From Nymphaea colorata (lineage: Eukaryota > Streptophyta > Magnoliopsida > Nymphaeales > Nymphaeaceae), in NCBI RefSeq assembly GCF_008831285.2, contig NC_045139.1:24904412-24968411 (forward strand): a stretch of 64,000 nt of DNA, read 5' to 3'. This document shows positions 24,463 through 34,543 of the stretch, one piece after another. Below the pieces are notes generated by a model that saw nothing but the letters and a program-made list of their open reading frames with translations, made no database searches and was not told the DNA's origin. A program made the translations under genes and the position numbers. How positions within the stretch are numbered: the first letter of the stretch is position 1; the number at the start of each line of letters is the position of its first letter.

Positions 24463-25584
24463 TTATTTATTTTATGTCCGATGTTACTTAATGGCTATAA
24501 CTTAAAAATTTTGATACCGAAATCATCATGAACTATTGCTAATTAAAAAGCACCACGAACTGTAACATAAATGTTGCAAGTACTTATGTGGTAGGGGTTT
24601 TTAACGACAGAATTTAAAGTTTTAGTTGTCCAGCAATATCCAGCATCCGGCAAATTTGAACACCGCATATGTATATGTATCTTTAATCGTTTTAACGATT
24701 TTAGACCGTGCGGATGCAGTCATGGCCATTACCATCTTTCCAAACTTTGAAATGTATTCTTCGCTAAGTTCGTCTAATTAACGTGCAGGACCAGGCGATA
24801 ACAGATCTTATAACCTATATATATTACAGTTTGCAAATCACAGAATTTTGAACTCTCACAAATCCATTTAGACATGCCTAAATTTGCCGATCATCTAAAT
24901 ATAGATCTATATTTAGTCTTCTACCACGATAATCACATCTACATGGTCAGAATTTAGGATCAGACACACTAGAAAGATGACTTGTTATGTTCCACGTACT
25001 CCTTTTTCAACCATGTATAAGATGGCGTTAGTTCATGATTCCATGAGCCGCAACGTTACCGATTACATTTATTAATGCAGAAAATACGACGTAGCAAATT
25101 ATAACATATGATGCGATGTTGTTCAAGTTACGTACCTTGGATATGAGCTATTCTTTACAGTCTTCTGCCCATATTTTCTCCACCGGTAGCCATCATCCAG
25201 TATATCATTCGCACTCTTCGTTTGGAAAGCGAACCTTGGCTTACATGCCTTCCTCATCCTCCTGCTGCTGCTGCTGCCACCGCTGCCCTTATTGCCACCT
25301 TTCCCACCCTTATTCATGTCTTCACAAAAGTTGTTGGTGGTGGCGTCCAAATGCCCCTGAAACGTAGCTCCATTATCCTCCACAGTCACCGGATCGAGCC
25401 CAAGATGGCCGGCGAACAAGGAATTCCAGTCCGTAATCCCACTCCCGACATCGTCGGCATGTTGGTCGTAGAAGAGATCAAGCGGAGTCGGCAACGGGAA
25501 GCTGAATCCTTGTGGCGTCGCCGGCGGCATCAGTGACGGTGGCAGTGGCGGCAGAAGCGGCGACGGCGGTGGTAGCGACTCCAT
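22526..25584 (-). CDS. WRKY transcription factor, group IIc (WRKY24/43/56-like)
   Basis: Nuclear DNA-binding factor expected to bind W-box (TTGACC/T) promoters. Exon 1 is 25136-25584 and exon 2 is 22526-22703. The 2,432-bp intron splits an Arg codon (AG | G) between YP and SYYRC, the conserved intron site of this group. The joined CDS is 627 nt, 208 aa. The N-terminus is rich in Pro and Leu, residues 91-107 in Gly and Ser, with a basic stretch [10 protein letters not shown] at 108-117. WRKYGQK is at 135-141, and the zinc finger C155-X4-C160-X23-H184-X-H186 is complete. The C-terminus [14 protein letters not shown] is typical of the WRKY24/43/56 branch. The ATG has a good context (CCCATGG). 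Both splice sites are GT-AG. The orthologue cannot be fixed without a tree. Confidence 0.93.
23647..23698. repeat. AT dinucleotide microsatellite
   Basis: About 26 uninterrupted AT units lie inside the WRKY intron. The length suggests it will vary between individuals. Confidence 0.97.
24415..24465. repeat. AC then AT compound microsatellite
   Basis: About 17 AC units are followed by a short AT run, inside the WRKY intron. Confidence 0.95.
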
Positions 25585-25624
25585 GGGTACTTGGAAGAAG
25601 TTGGATACAGGATGGGATGGAGGA

Positions 25625-25632
25625 ATTTATAT
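25625..25632 (-). promoter_or_regulatory. Possible TATA box of the WRKY gene
   Basis: The minus strand reads ATATAAAT about 41-48 bp upstream of the ATG. This would give a very short leader, so the true start site may lie further upstream. A TTGACT W-box core lies at 26023-26028, about 440 bp upstream; one such hexamer can occur by chance. Confidence 0.3.
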
Positions 25633-27610
25633 TGTGTCAAAAGAAAGAAGAAGGATAGAGAGGAGGAAAGGAAGAGAGGGATTAGGGTGAACGTACTCAA
25701 CTGCACTTCAACAACTTCTGTTCAACTGCCCCGCTGAAATGTGAAGCACTTTAAGCAAAAATCTTCCCACTTTCGTCTGTTTTACTCATCACAGTTTCCC
25801 AATAAATTACTGTCTTTGGTTTCTTCTGTGGGAATGGATAGAACTGGTAACGTTTATGGAGAGCAAGTAAAGTATTTAATGAAAAGCCTGCATTCTTCCC
25901 CTTCGTGGAAGTTCACTCCCTTTTGCTTTTTACTAAGATGTAAGAAGTGAAGTTTTTACGTCAAACCAAGTTACCAACAGGAAAAAGCTTTCCGTAATAG
26001 TCCCCACTTTATCCGTCATTTTTTGACTTTCCTGTTCCTACTATCGGTTTTCTAAGTTGATGGCTCTCAATATCTGTGAGATTTGAATCGGATTATTTGA
26101 TTGAACCGTGAATCAGATATATATAAAAAATAACCAATTAAGAAATTGAATCAGGTTCATATTTAAGAAATGACATCTTATCGGGCTCGAATTCAAATAT
26201 ACATAAATATCCAATCATATTCAAATTTTGATTGGGATTGGATTTAGCTTTAAATAACTATCTACATCCAATACTCTTACATTTTGAAAATTGGTTGGAT
26301 TGGACCAAAATTAGGATTCTAATTCAGATATGAATGTAAAAATTAGATTCATATTGTGAAATCAGAGATATGACTTTTTTTTTGTTCAAATTGGAATGCG
26401 ACTATACGGACATTCGAAAAAGCAGATAAGTTTAAGACTATGTAGTCTGATACATTGACATCCCTACCTTTTTTAAATAATTAACTAACACAAATTCATC
26501 TTTTTGATTAGGGACTGCTGAAATATTGACTAATAATAACTGCTAAACACCATTAACTTTAATATAAGGATATGATTTTGTTTAAAAAAAAAAAAGAAAA
26601 GAAGAAAAAGGCCACTAGCTAGCAAAAGGATGGTTCCTGGATAGCAGAGCAGGAAGAAATTAACTAACCATGCAAATATGTTTTTCATGCTAAAAAACAT
26701 AAGAATCAACTTAAGGAACATGTTTTATTAATGTAATAGAATTCTATTAGAAGTTAAAGTTGAACAATCCAGAATTTTTTGGCATACAAAATTCTTCCAT
26801 ACTTGAGAAATGGAATTTTTAAATCAGCGCACAAGTTTTTTTAGCTTGAACCTGTGGGGCGTGCGATACATATGCTATCTACCAGAGTTTATTTTATGAA
26901 AATATATGAACCAAGATACTTGATCACAAGTTTTTTTTTGTTTTATTATTATAAGAACTAAGATAATCTCTTGCCACGCAGTATCTATCTGTGATCGGCG
27001 TGGTAAATGCTGGTAATGCTTCCATATCTGCTTGCTCACAGCTTCAGTGTGTTGATTCATGTGTATGATCATTATGTATCAGCCCATATTGCCCTATTTT
27101 CCCATTTTTTTAATTCTTAAAAATAATTTAAATTGACTGATAAAATAAAAATTATATAAACATGTATGGACCGTGCATCATATCGCAAAAGGACTTTCGC
27201 AATAGAACTGGTGGAAGTGAACAGAAGATATGGTTGTACCAAACATTAGAAAGGAAGAAAATGCCACTGATAAACCTAAATTGAATAAGATAAATTTGGG
27301 AAAGCAATATGGTGCTTAACAAGAAAGAAAATGTTTGCCAAATAAAAAAAAAAAAAAAGTTTAGCAATGTATATGGAGAATATAATTGTACGATCACTTG
27401 GTAAGCAGAAATTTCTTTGGGTGAGCAGAAGCCACCCCAACAAGGGTGAAGCCTTCATCCTTTCCAATAGCTTTTTATGATTGTTTAATTCGAGACTTGA
27501 ATGGACCTGTGGTACACCCATCAACTAAAATATTACATTGTCATCATTTGCAATCCAAAAAAATCGCACCCATGAGAATGAAATTAACGACTGAGCTCTC
27601 TCCAGCCCCT
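25633..27610. other. No gene seen
   Basis: This is the upstream flank of the WRKY gene followed by A+T-rich DNA with no recognisable exon. Diffuse GGATTGGAT/ATTCAAAT-type repetition at 26.08-26.37 kb resembles similar words at 24.05-24.18 kb and may be an old repeat. Confidence 0.35.
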
Positions 27611-27779
27611 CAATGGTTGAGCGAAAAAAAAAAAAAATCTGGAGGACAAATTTTCATATCTGAAAGGTACTCGCGTATATAAGAGTAAATATATTAAGAT
27701 ATTAATGTCAAAAGTAAATGAAAATTGAGGGCTGGTGTGGGCAACTGCCCACACCAGCCTACATGTAGTTCCACCACTA
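27611..27779. mobile_element. hAT-like MITE, family A (169 bp)
   Basis: It begins CAATGGTTGAGCG and ends CCACCACTA; read in reverse the end is TAGTGGTGGAAC, comparable to the CAGTGGCGGAGC type of end. Candidate 8-bp target duplications are CAGCCCCT and CAGTCCCC (6 of 8). Inside is a perfect hairpin with 14-bp arms GGCTGGTGTGGGCA (27730-27743 and 27746-27759) separated by 2 bp. Confidence 0.6.
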
Positions 27780-28656
27780 CAGTCCCCAACGAAACCATAA
27801 ATGCTATGCCCCTTGAAGGGGTAAGTAGCTATTTTATAATTGAAGATCATATTCAAGCCAATCAAATTTTCATTGAACTGAGCATACACACAATTGAGAT
27901 CTTCATATACAAAAGTTAAGAAAATGCTCAGTCCATTCACCCAGAAACTTCTACGATATTTGATCTACCCATCAACAAAAAAATGCGCTTTAATTCATTG
28001 ATTCTTAGGCATGCAGTCCAGTACTATGTGAAACATGTCCGAAAAATATATTGGTTTTAGTTTGGCAGATGGGCATTAAGCTGAAGATAGCATAATTCAG
28101 GCACCATTTTGTAATATAGTTCATAAAGCATGCGTCGTTTTGTAAAAACAATTGGCAGAGAACGGAGGCCACTCATCCCACCTGAATCGACGGTTGACGA
28201 TTCGAGGAATCTATCCTGTCAGAGTCTATCGATCACCCACCTTGACTCTCTGTTGCTTTTTTAATTCTAGTTCCCTTGAAAAGCAAAAGGTGCATTTAAC
28301 CGTTTTATCTAATCTCACGTCATTTTTTCTTGCTGCTTAATTAGTTGCAAGTACTTTGGGTATCAGATCGGATTCAGAATTTATCGGTGTTAAGACCCGA
28401 TTGTAGATTTTACGAGCTAGATCTAATACAGAAAGATCTAGAAACAGACAGGAATTCAATACGAATGAAATTTTATACTTCACAAAACGCTTTTAACAAC
28501 TTTATAATATCAAATCCAGTAATCGAACATATGATTTGGATAAGCATTCATCGCTGGCAGTCAAATCTTGTTTAGGACTCAGGTTAGATGTTTAATTAAT
28601 GATTAAGCGTGAACTCAGTTACTTCGAAGAGGATCTGACCATTTGCGACCTGCTTC
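27780..28656. other. No gene seen
   Basis: A+T-rich sequence between two small transposons. No exon, tandem repeat or conserved motif was recognised. Confidence 0.4.
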
Positions 28657-29486
28657 TAGGGATACACAAGAGCCGAGCCAACTTGGTCTCGACTCGAACT
28701 CACCTGTGTAAGCTTGACTTGAGCTCTGACTCATTTATTAAATGTTGAGCTCGAAGGTTGAAACTTGAGTTAATACATTAGTGAGGTTGAAGTTATGTGA
28801 ACTGGATTCATTTAAACTGGGCTCATGTCTTCCTTGTTTGTTAATCTTCAGGAGTGTGTCGATAATTTTTTATGAGTTTTAATCATAGTCATAAATAACG
28901 TTTCAGAGTTTTAAACGGTGAGGTTTTTCGTGGTATAATATGATAAACTTGAAAAAAAAAGAAAAAAAAGGTAAATTTTTAAAAAAATAAAAAAACTAAA
29001 AATAAAGAAAAAATAAAATAAGTGAGAAACTAATAACACAAACATCAAAAGATAAGTAGATTTGCAACAAATAAAAAATGAAAAATAAAAAAAATGTTTG
29101 GCATTAAAAAAATAAAAAATATGAAAAAACACAAAAAAAATGTGACAAAAATTGGTAAAAATGTTTTTAATGTTTTTTTTTAAAAAAACCCGTTTTTTTA
29201 AGTTTTAAACACCAGTTTAGTTTATCACGTTTTTTCACTTTTTTTTTTTGAGAAAAACGTGATTTTTATGATTATAGTTTCAATACCTTTTTATGGATTT
29301 CATTTTCATGTAAAAAAAGAAATATACGAATCAAGTGACAGGAACTTAAACAAGTCGAGCCTGAGCTTAGACTCGTTTTACTAAGTTGAGCATGAGCTCG
29401 CTTCACAAAGCTCAACTCAAACTTGAATCTATCTCGAGCCAAGCAATATGTGATTCAAACCGAGCTCCTGCTGCTGTACATTCCTA
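28657..29486. mobile_element. hAT-like element, family C (GAGCTCGAG-rich), split by family B MITE
   Basis: The left end is TAGGGATACACAAGAGCCG and the right end read in reverse is TAGGAATGTACAGCAGCAGG. Both ends lead into repeated AAGTTGAGCTCGAG/ACTCGAGC-like words. Candidate 8-bp target duplications are CCTGCTTC (28649-28656) and CCTTCTTG (29487-29494), 6 of 8. The 830-bp length includes a 393-bp family B element. A related copy lies at 50833-51187. No coding capacity. Confidence 0.65.
28884..29276 (+). mobile_element. hAT-like MITE, family B (393 bp), nested
   Basis: It starts CATAGTCATAAATAACG and ends CGTGATTTTTATGATTATA, an imperfect terminal inverted repeat. Flanking 8-bp direct repeats are GTTTTAAT and GTTTCAAT (7 of 8). 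The interior is extremely A-rich then T-rich, with a conserved block TAAGTAGATTTGCAACAAAT. Other copies are at 38943-44403 and 46010-46337. It sits inside the family C element. Confidence 0.8.
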
Positions 29487-30104
29487 CCTTCTTGGTAGGC
29501 ACCAACCAATGGACGGCTTGATCCATGGGCTGCTATTGGGAAAACGAGAAAGGAAAACGGTTTTCTTAAACAAGAAGAAAAAAATCAGACAGATCCGAAT
29601 GCGGAGAGGATGCAAACTCGAGTGTGAATTGGATGATCAACAAGAGTCACTAATTTTATTGCTTGAGTAACAACACTAAACACAGACGTCATTGGTCAGC
29701 TGGAATTAAACGCTTATGGCCAGGATTGCTACACTTGACTAATTGGATATGAATATTATTCTTTTTGTTTTTGTCGTCAGATTTGAATGTATAAATGCAA
29801 AACCAAGTTTGATTTTTTTTTTTTTCGTATAATAGTAATTGGGGTATCCATAGCAGTATGTTCGTGTTGATGCGTTGTGGAGGAAAATCTGATCTATATC
29901 GAGTTCAAGGTTGAGAATACAAAGAGTGATTGATAAGAAACAACAATGTGTTCTTGGAATACATTGTCAAAGAATGCCATGTTTTTAGTTTAAAATTATT
30001 ATGTGAGTATGGACATCATTTTTAGACGAACGTAATATTCTTGAAACATATTTTCTAGAACTATGTTTTCTAAGAGCAGATTAATGTTTTAAACGCCTTC
30101 TAAC

Positions 30105-30248
30105 CAGTGGGGGAAATTATAGAAGGGGCACTCTTCACAGATTGTCATACAAAAAATGGCACTCATCAACATATAACAAATATTTAAGTATATTAATTTG
30201 AAAATAAAGAAACCTTGAGGGGCTGGTGTGGCCCATATGTAGCACCGT
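30105..30248. mobile_element. hAT-like MITE, family A (144 bp)
   Basis: It is flanked by perfect 8-bp direct repeats CTTCTAAC (30097-30104 and 30249-30256). The left end is CAGTGGGGGAAA. The right end GTAGCACCGT appears shortened relative to other members. Read in reverse, its interior (GTAGG-like GGGCC, CACCAGCC, then AGTGCCCCTTCTATAATTT) parallels the element at 19255-19427. Confidence 0.75.
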
Positions 30249-30842
30249 CTTCTAACATAATTTTTTCATTCAAACTAGCTAGAATGTATTTTGTTAGGGG
30301 AGAGAGAGAGGGAGAGAGAGAGAGAGAGAGATAGATGAAAAGAACTTTATTAAACGAAAGCACATCCAAGAGATGGATGAGAGGACACCAGAAAAATAAT
30401 AAAGAAAAGGTACATAAATGAAAGTAAAAGTCACAGTGTCAATTTGCAATGGGCCTTAAGAACTGCCAAAATCTCCTAATCAAGAATATGCAACAGACCA
30501 TAAAAACCATAGGTAATGCCACATAATAAAACATCATATTCCGGGTAGTCCGTGTTTGCCATTTGGCTCTTCTTGGTTATATGGGCCATACTCATGCATG
30601 AATTTCTTGTGCTAACATGATTAATGATTAAAATACCCTTATTTCACACTAAAAAAACTTTTTGTAAAATAAAAAAAGAAAATGAGAAAAATAAAAAGAA
30701 TATAAAGGATATTTCTTTTAACAAATTACCAAAATATCGTTCATTCCTTTACTGTGTACCGTGTGCATGGCGCATGAAATTTTTTCTCCTCTGGCCAAGA
30801 CCATTGCAGCAGAAGAGGAGTTGCGTGTCAAGGTCGATCACT
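30249..30842. other. No gene seen
   Basis: A GA microsatellite (about 30300-30330) lies between two transposon remnants. No exon was recognised. Confidence 0.4.
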
Positions 30843-31187
30843 CAAGTGCGGAAGATCTTAAGCCAAGCATTGAATAAATGAGAGCGTAAGAGGTTGAGAA
30901 AACTGCTACGAACCAGATGAACCGCAGCTAGGAGATGATATTTCTGCCGCAGAAACTGAGCACAAGCACTACCCACGGAGTATACAATATGCCATCGTTT
31001 GAGAACTAGGCCAATGCCTTGCAGGCATAAGTCTGGGACTGCAAGGCCACCCATATTATAGGGAAGACAAATTGAATGCCATGCAACACGATGTCTTTTT
31101 AAAAGAATCAGTTAGCGGATCGTTCCAAAAGAAATGAGCTAGATAGACATTGATGGTATTGACGACTTTGACAGGCATGAGAACAAG
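30843..31187 (-). pseudogene. LINE reverse-transcriptase 3' fragment
   Basis: The minus strand encodes, across one frame change, LMPVKVVNTINVYLAHFFWND, a gap, then GGLAVPDLCLQGIGLVLKRWH. These blocks correspond to the region after the RT core in plant L1-type ORF2 proteins, where FLW..., then GGLG(V/I)xxLxxxNxALLxKW follows. It is a truncated fragment without the catalytic domain. A small hAT-like element adjoins it at 31188. Confidence 0.7.
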
Positions 31188-31303
31188 CAGTTGCGGAGCA
31201 CTGATTCACAGGTTTTATAGGATACTTATATGTGTAACAAAGTAAATATTAAACGATGTTAATGTAAAAATAAAAAGAAAATATGGACAGTTGCCTATAT
31301 CTG
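31188..31303. mobile_element. Possible hAT-like MITE, family A (116 bp)
   Basis: It starts CAGTTGCGGAGC, close to the family A end. Candidate 8-bp duplications are AGAACAAG (31180-31187) and AAAACAAG (31304-31311), 7 of 8. The right end seems truncated near a GGACAGTTGCC word that corresponds to the internal palindrome of the family. Confidence 0.5.
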
Positions 31304-32175
31304 AAAACAAGGGACATAAAATGCATGTGAATAATGGACAAAACATGTTTGATGAGGGTGAGACGACCAGCCATGGTGAGATTAAGACGTCCCTTGGCCT
31401 TGTCTATATAAGTTCTCCAGTCAGCAGACGTAATGGGTCGAAGCTTGAACCTGTTTGGAAATGGAACAGGTTGAACCCATTTCTCTTATGCGTATAAGAA
31501 AATTAGATTTTGACAGCGGCCAAACTTACAACCCTAACTACCTTCTCTTGAATCGCATCTCCAAGAGATAACGTGTCTGCCAAAGGTTAAACATTTGTTA
31601 AAAAGTAGGAGCATCAATGATGGTTTATAGCATAGTAGCGTTTCATGGTACTTTCAACAACAAAGTATGATTTTTTTAACAATTAATTTTTGTTTTTTAA
31701 CCATTTAGCAACTATCTGGCCATCAGCAGACTTAATCCTTCTCTACATGTTGGTGTATTTAAGAGCTGGAATCCTCTAGCCATTTGTTAACCTCTTTATG
31801 CTTTAATGGGCTGCATGTATTTGAGGTAGATGGTCGGAAAAATCTATGTTTTGTATGATATATAGAGTCACACAGCTCATTCATGAGAGGCGTTAAATCT
31901 ATCATGATGATGAATGGTTGAAAAGAAAAACAATCATGCATCAGTTAGTACTTTTTTTTCTTTATTTTTCTTCAACTATCCATCATAATATAGATCAAAC
32001 GGCTTTTTAAGAGTGAGTTTAATGATGCTAAATGACTAGAGCAACCATATATATATATATATATACTTTATTAATACTATTACAAATTGTGATGACAAAG
32101 AAAAAGACAGACAAGATACTCAGCTTTGATCAAGCCACAATATATATCCCTTTTTCTTCTTATGTTGTTTTTGCT
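31304..32175. other. No gene seen; 3' flank of the LRR gene
   Basis: No exon was recognised. An AT run lies at about 32047-32066. The part next to 32175 should hold the 3' UTR of the LRR gene, which is transcribed towards lower coordinates. I could not single out one polyadenylation signal in this A+T-rich DNA. Confidence 0.4.
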
Positions 32176-33408
32176 TCAATCCTTACTGTTGTATCTACTG
32201 CACTGATACCGAGTCCTTTGACCCCCTCGACACAGGGACAGCCCTGAGGGGCACCTCAAACAGTTGCTGGCCAGGCTTCCCTTCATCCTCAATGCTTCTT
32301 TTCGAACAAGTGACTTGGGCACATCACCAACCAAGTAATTGTCATTCAAAAACAACCTTCTCCAAGACCTTCCCACCATGGCTCCATACCGTTCCGGGAT
32401 CCTCCCCCTTAGCCTGTTGTGGCTCAGGTCGATTTCCCTCAGCCCACCGATCGTTACCAGCATCGCCGGCAGATGGCTTCCGATGTGGTTCCAACTAGTA
32501 TTGATCGACTCCAATGTGGTTGCTCTGCCTGTGAAATTGTACACCTGTAGCCCGGCGAGCGCGTTGCCGGAGACATCTATGCGCCGGATGCTCGGCAGCT
32601 CGAGCAACCAATTAGCCACTTGACCACCAAAATGGTTCCGGCTGAGGTCTAAGATCTCCAGACGAGGCAAGCTCAGCGTTTTTGGCAAGTGGCCGGACAG
32701 CAGGTTATGGTGAAGCGACAGTTGTCGCAGATTCGCCGGTAGCTGCGGCACGCTGCCGCGAAACTGGTTTTGGCTGAGGTCTAAGGACGACAACTGCCAT
32801 AGGCCTGATAGGTTTGGAATTTCGCCGTGAAACTTGTTCTTCGACAGGCCCAAGCGGGATAGGCGCCTGAGCCCGGCCAGGCCCGCCGGGATGGTGCCCA
32901 CAAGGACGTTGTTCGAGACATCAAGCGATTCAAGATTGTGCAGATTTAGGATCCCTCCGGGAAGCTCGCCGGTGAAGAAGTTTGCCGAGAGCGCGAGCAC
33001 GTTGAGTTTCCTAAGCTGCACGATGCTGTCCGGGATCGGCCCCCGTAAGTTGTTGTTGCTTAAGCTCAACACGACGAGGTCGGTCAGGTTTCCGATGGAC
33101 GGCGGCAGCAAACCATCGTATCCGGCGGGGTCGAGATTCAAAGCGGTGACGCGACTCCGTGAATTATCGTCGGAAATTCGACACAGGATGCCTTGGAAGA
33201 AGCCTTCCATGTTCTCACAGGGGTCGTGTTTGAAGTTCCATGTGGAGAGGAATGAGGATGGACGGATGGTGCTTGGATCGATTGATTGTTTTAGGATGGA
33301 GAGCTCATTGGTGTCGCTCTCTAAGGTTTTGGGCATCACCAGATCTGGTAAAAACAGCAGACTAAGGAAGATGGAAGAGAGAAGTAAGGAGTTTGAGAGT
33401 AGAGACAT
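32176..33408 (-). CDS. Secreted leucine-rich repeat protein (receptor-like, no kinase)
   Basis: A 410-aa intronless ORF with a real ATG. Residues 1-24 or so are a hydrophobic signal peptide. A plant LRR N-terminal cap follows, with a Cys pair at C64 and C76 (DPCEN ... GILC). Residues 86 to about 372 contain eleven or twelve LRRs of plant extracellular type, with repeated LxxLxLSxNxxxGxIP. The C-terminus has a Cys cluster (C383, C386, C393, C403). Possible N-glycosylation sites are N107, N291 and N303. I see no transmembrane helix and no kinase domain, so it is probably an apoplastic or wall LRR protein, in the style of receptor-like proteins lacking a membrane anchor. Ligand and partner cannot be inferred. 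It is noticeably more GC-rich than its surroundings, consistent with selection. A downstream TM-encoding exon cannot be excluded but none was seen. Confidence 0.87.
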   Translation of the reverse strand: MSLLSNSLLLSSIFLSLLFLPDLVMPKTLESDTNELSILKQSIDPSTIRPSSFLSTWNFKHDPCENMEGFFQGILCRISDDNSRSRVTALNLDPAGYDGLLPPSIGNLTDLVVLSLSNNNLRGPIPDSIVQLRKLNVLALSANFFTGELPGGILNLHNLESLDVSNNVLVGTIPAGLAGLRRLSRLGLSKNKFHGEIPNLSGLWQLSSLDLSQNQFRGSVPQLPANLRQLSLHHNLLSGHLPKTLSLPRLEILDLSRNHFGGQVANWLLELPSIRRIDVSGNALAGLQVYNFTGRATTLESINTSWNHIGSHLPAMLVTIGGLREIDLSHNRLRGRIPERYGAMVGRSWRRLFLNDNYLVGDVPKSLVRKEALRMKGSLASNCLRCPSGLSLCRGGQRTRYQCSRYNSKD

Positions 33409-33489
33409 CTTCTAATTCTTTCCACTGGATCGTTCATAGATGAATGGAACTTCGTTCTTTTCTCACTTTGGAGAAGTTCAGACTACGAC

Positions 33490-33496
33490 TATTTAT
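33490..33496 (-). promoter_or_regulatory. Possible TATA box of the LRR gene
   Basis: The minus strand reads GGATAAATAGTCG with the core ATAAATA about 82 bp upstream of the ATG. This would leave a leader of about 50 nt, a common plant arrangement. Not otherwise supported. Confidence 0.4.
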
Positions 33497-34543
33497 CCAG
33501 CACAATTCCTTCTTCACCTACTCATATTTAAAGTCTTGGTGTGATGAGTCCAGCTTTGAAGTTCACAACAGAAGAGAACTCTTTAGATTGTTTATTGGTA
33601 TCACGAAGAAAGAATGGGGGTTGCTTTGTATCAAGGTAGGAAAGGTGTGTTAGTTCCAAACAAAGATGGTGAACGAATACTCTCTATTATCATAACAAAT
33701 TCTGGTGAGTACATGGATTGACACAGTGCCTGAAGTACCGACCTTTCCAAAACAAAACTTTCACCCACAGAAAAGCTCGGCCTCAATATTAGAGGTTGTT
33801 TTTTGTGATTTACCGTCAAAGTTAGCAGCCTTTCTGAAAAATTATTTATCGTCAAAATTTACAATTTCAGCTTCCTCAAATATTTGGTCAGTTTATGTAG
33901 TGATCCACCTTTTACAGCACGAAAACTAACTGCCTACCAAGCTCCAACATTGCACCAACCCCTGAAAGACATTTTATGTACTCCTTGAATGCAATAATAA
34001 AGGCTTGTGGTTCTTAACTTCAACGATCGATGTGAGTCGTTATCAGAAAAGTAAAACTATTTTGCAAAGACCGGCGGTAGATTTGCTAAGTTGCGCAGAC
34101 AATTTGAAAAAAAAAAAAACCTGGATGTTATTTTATTAACATGCCCTCGACTAGAAGAAAAAGGACTGGATTCGTAATCGTGTGGTGCAGTAGAACGAAG
34201 ACGACATATTGTACTGTGACTCGGTTAAAAGTGACCCGATCTCATTTCCTCACCACGTCAATATAGTAACATTGGAAACTTAATGGAACTTTCAATTATC
34301 ATAGAAGAAGCTTTACGTTAACTTTGAAGGGTCCAACAAGTACTGGAAGTTTTTTTTTCTTTTTTTCCGACCTTTTGTGGTACGATGGAAAATTTTATAC
34401 TGACATCAATTTTGACCCCAACGAGGACATGGTAGCTGGAACTGGCTGGCCAGTGAAAGGCTAGTCATCAATTCAAATACAATAAAGTGATTAACGTTGA
34501 TAAGCTTAAAAACACATAGGCTCAGCATTTAATGACATGCTTC
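33497..34543. other. No gene seen; between LRR gene and hydrolase gene
   Basis: This is the upstream flank of the LRR gene and the 3' flank of the hydrolase gene, since both are on the minus strand. No exon or repeat was recognised. Confidence 0.45.

Larger units (their letters stand above)
22704..25135 (-). other. Long AT-rich intron of the WRKY gene
   Basis: The intron has a GTACGT donor and a GAGAGCAG acceptor. It contains an AT run of about 52 bp (23647-23698), an AC run of about 35 bp followed by AT (24415-24465), and a TA then GA compound repeat (22762-22811) that ends about 60 bp upstream of the acceptor. No coding sequence or transposon ends were recognised inside. Confidence 0.85.

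Noticed and set aside
32834-33415. 193-codon open frame on the plus strand
   Set aside because: It is antisense to the LRR gene, whose GC-rich repeats keep the opposite strand open.
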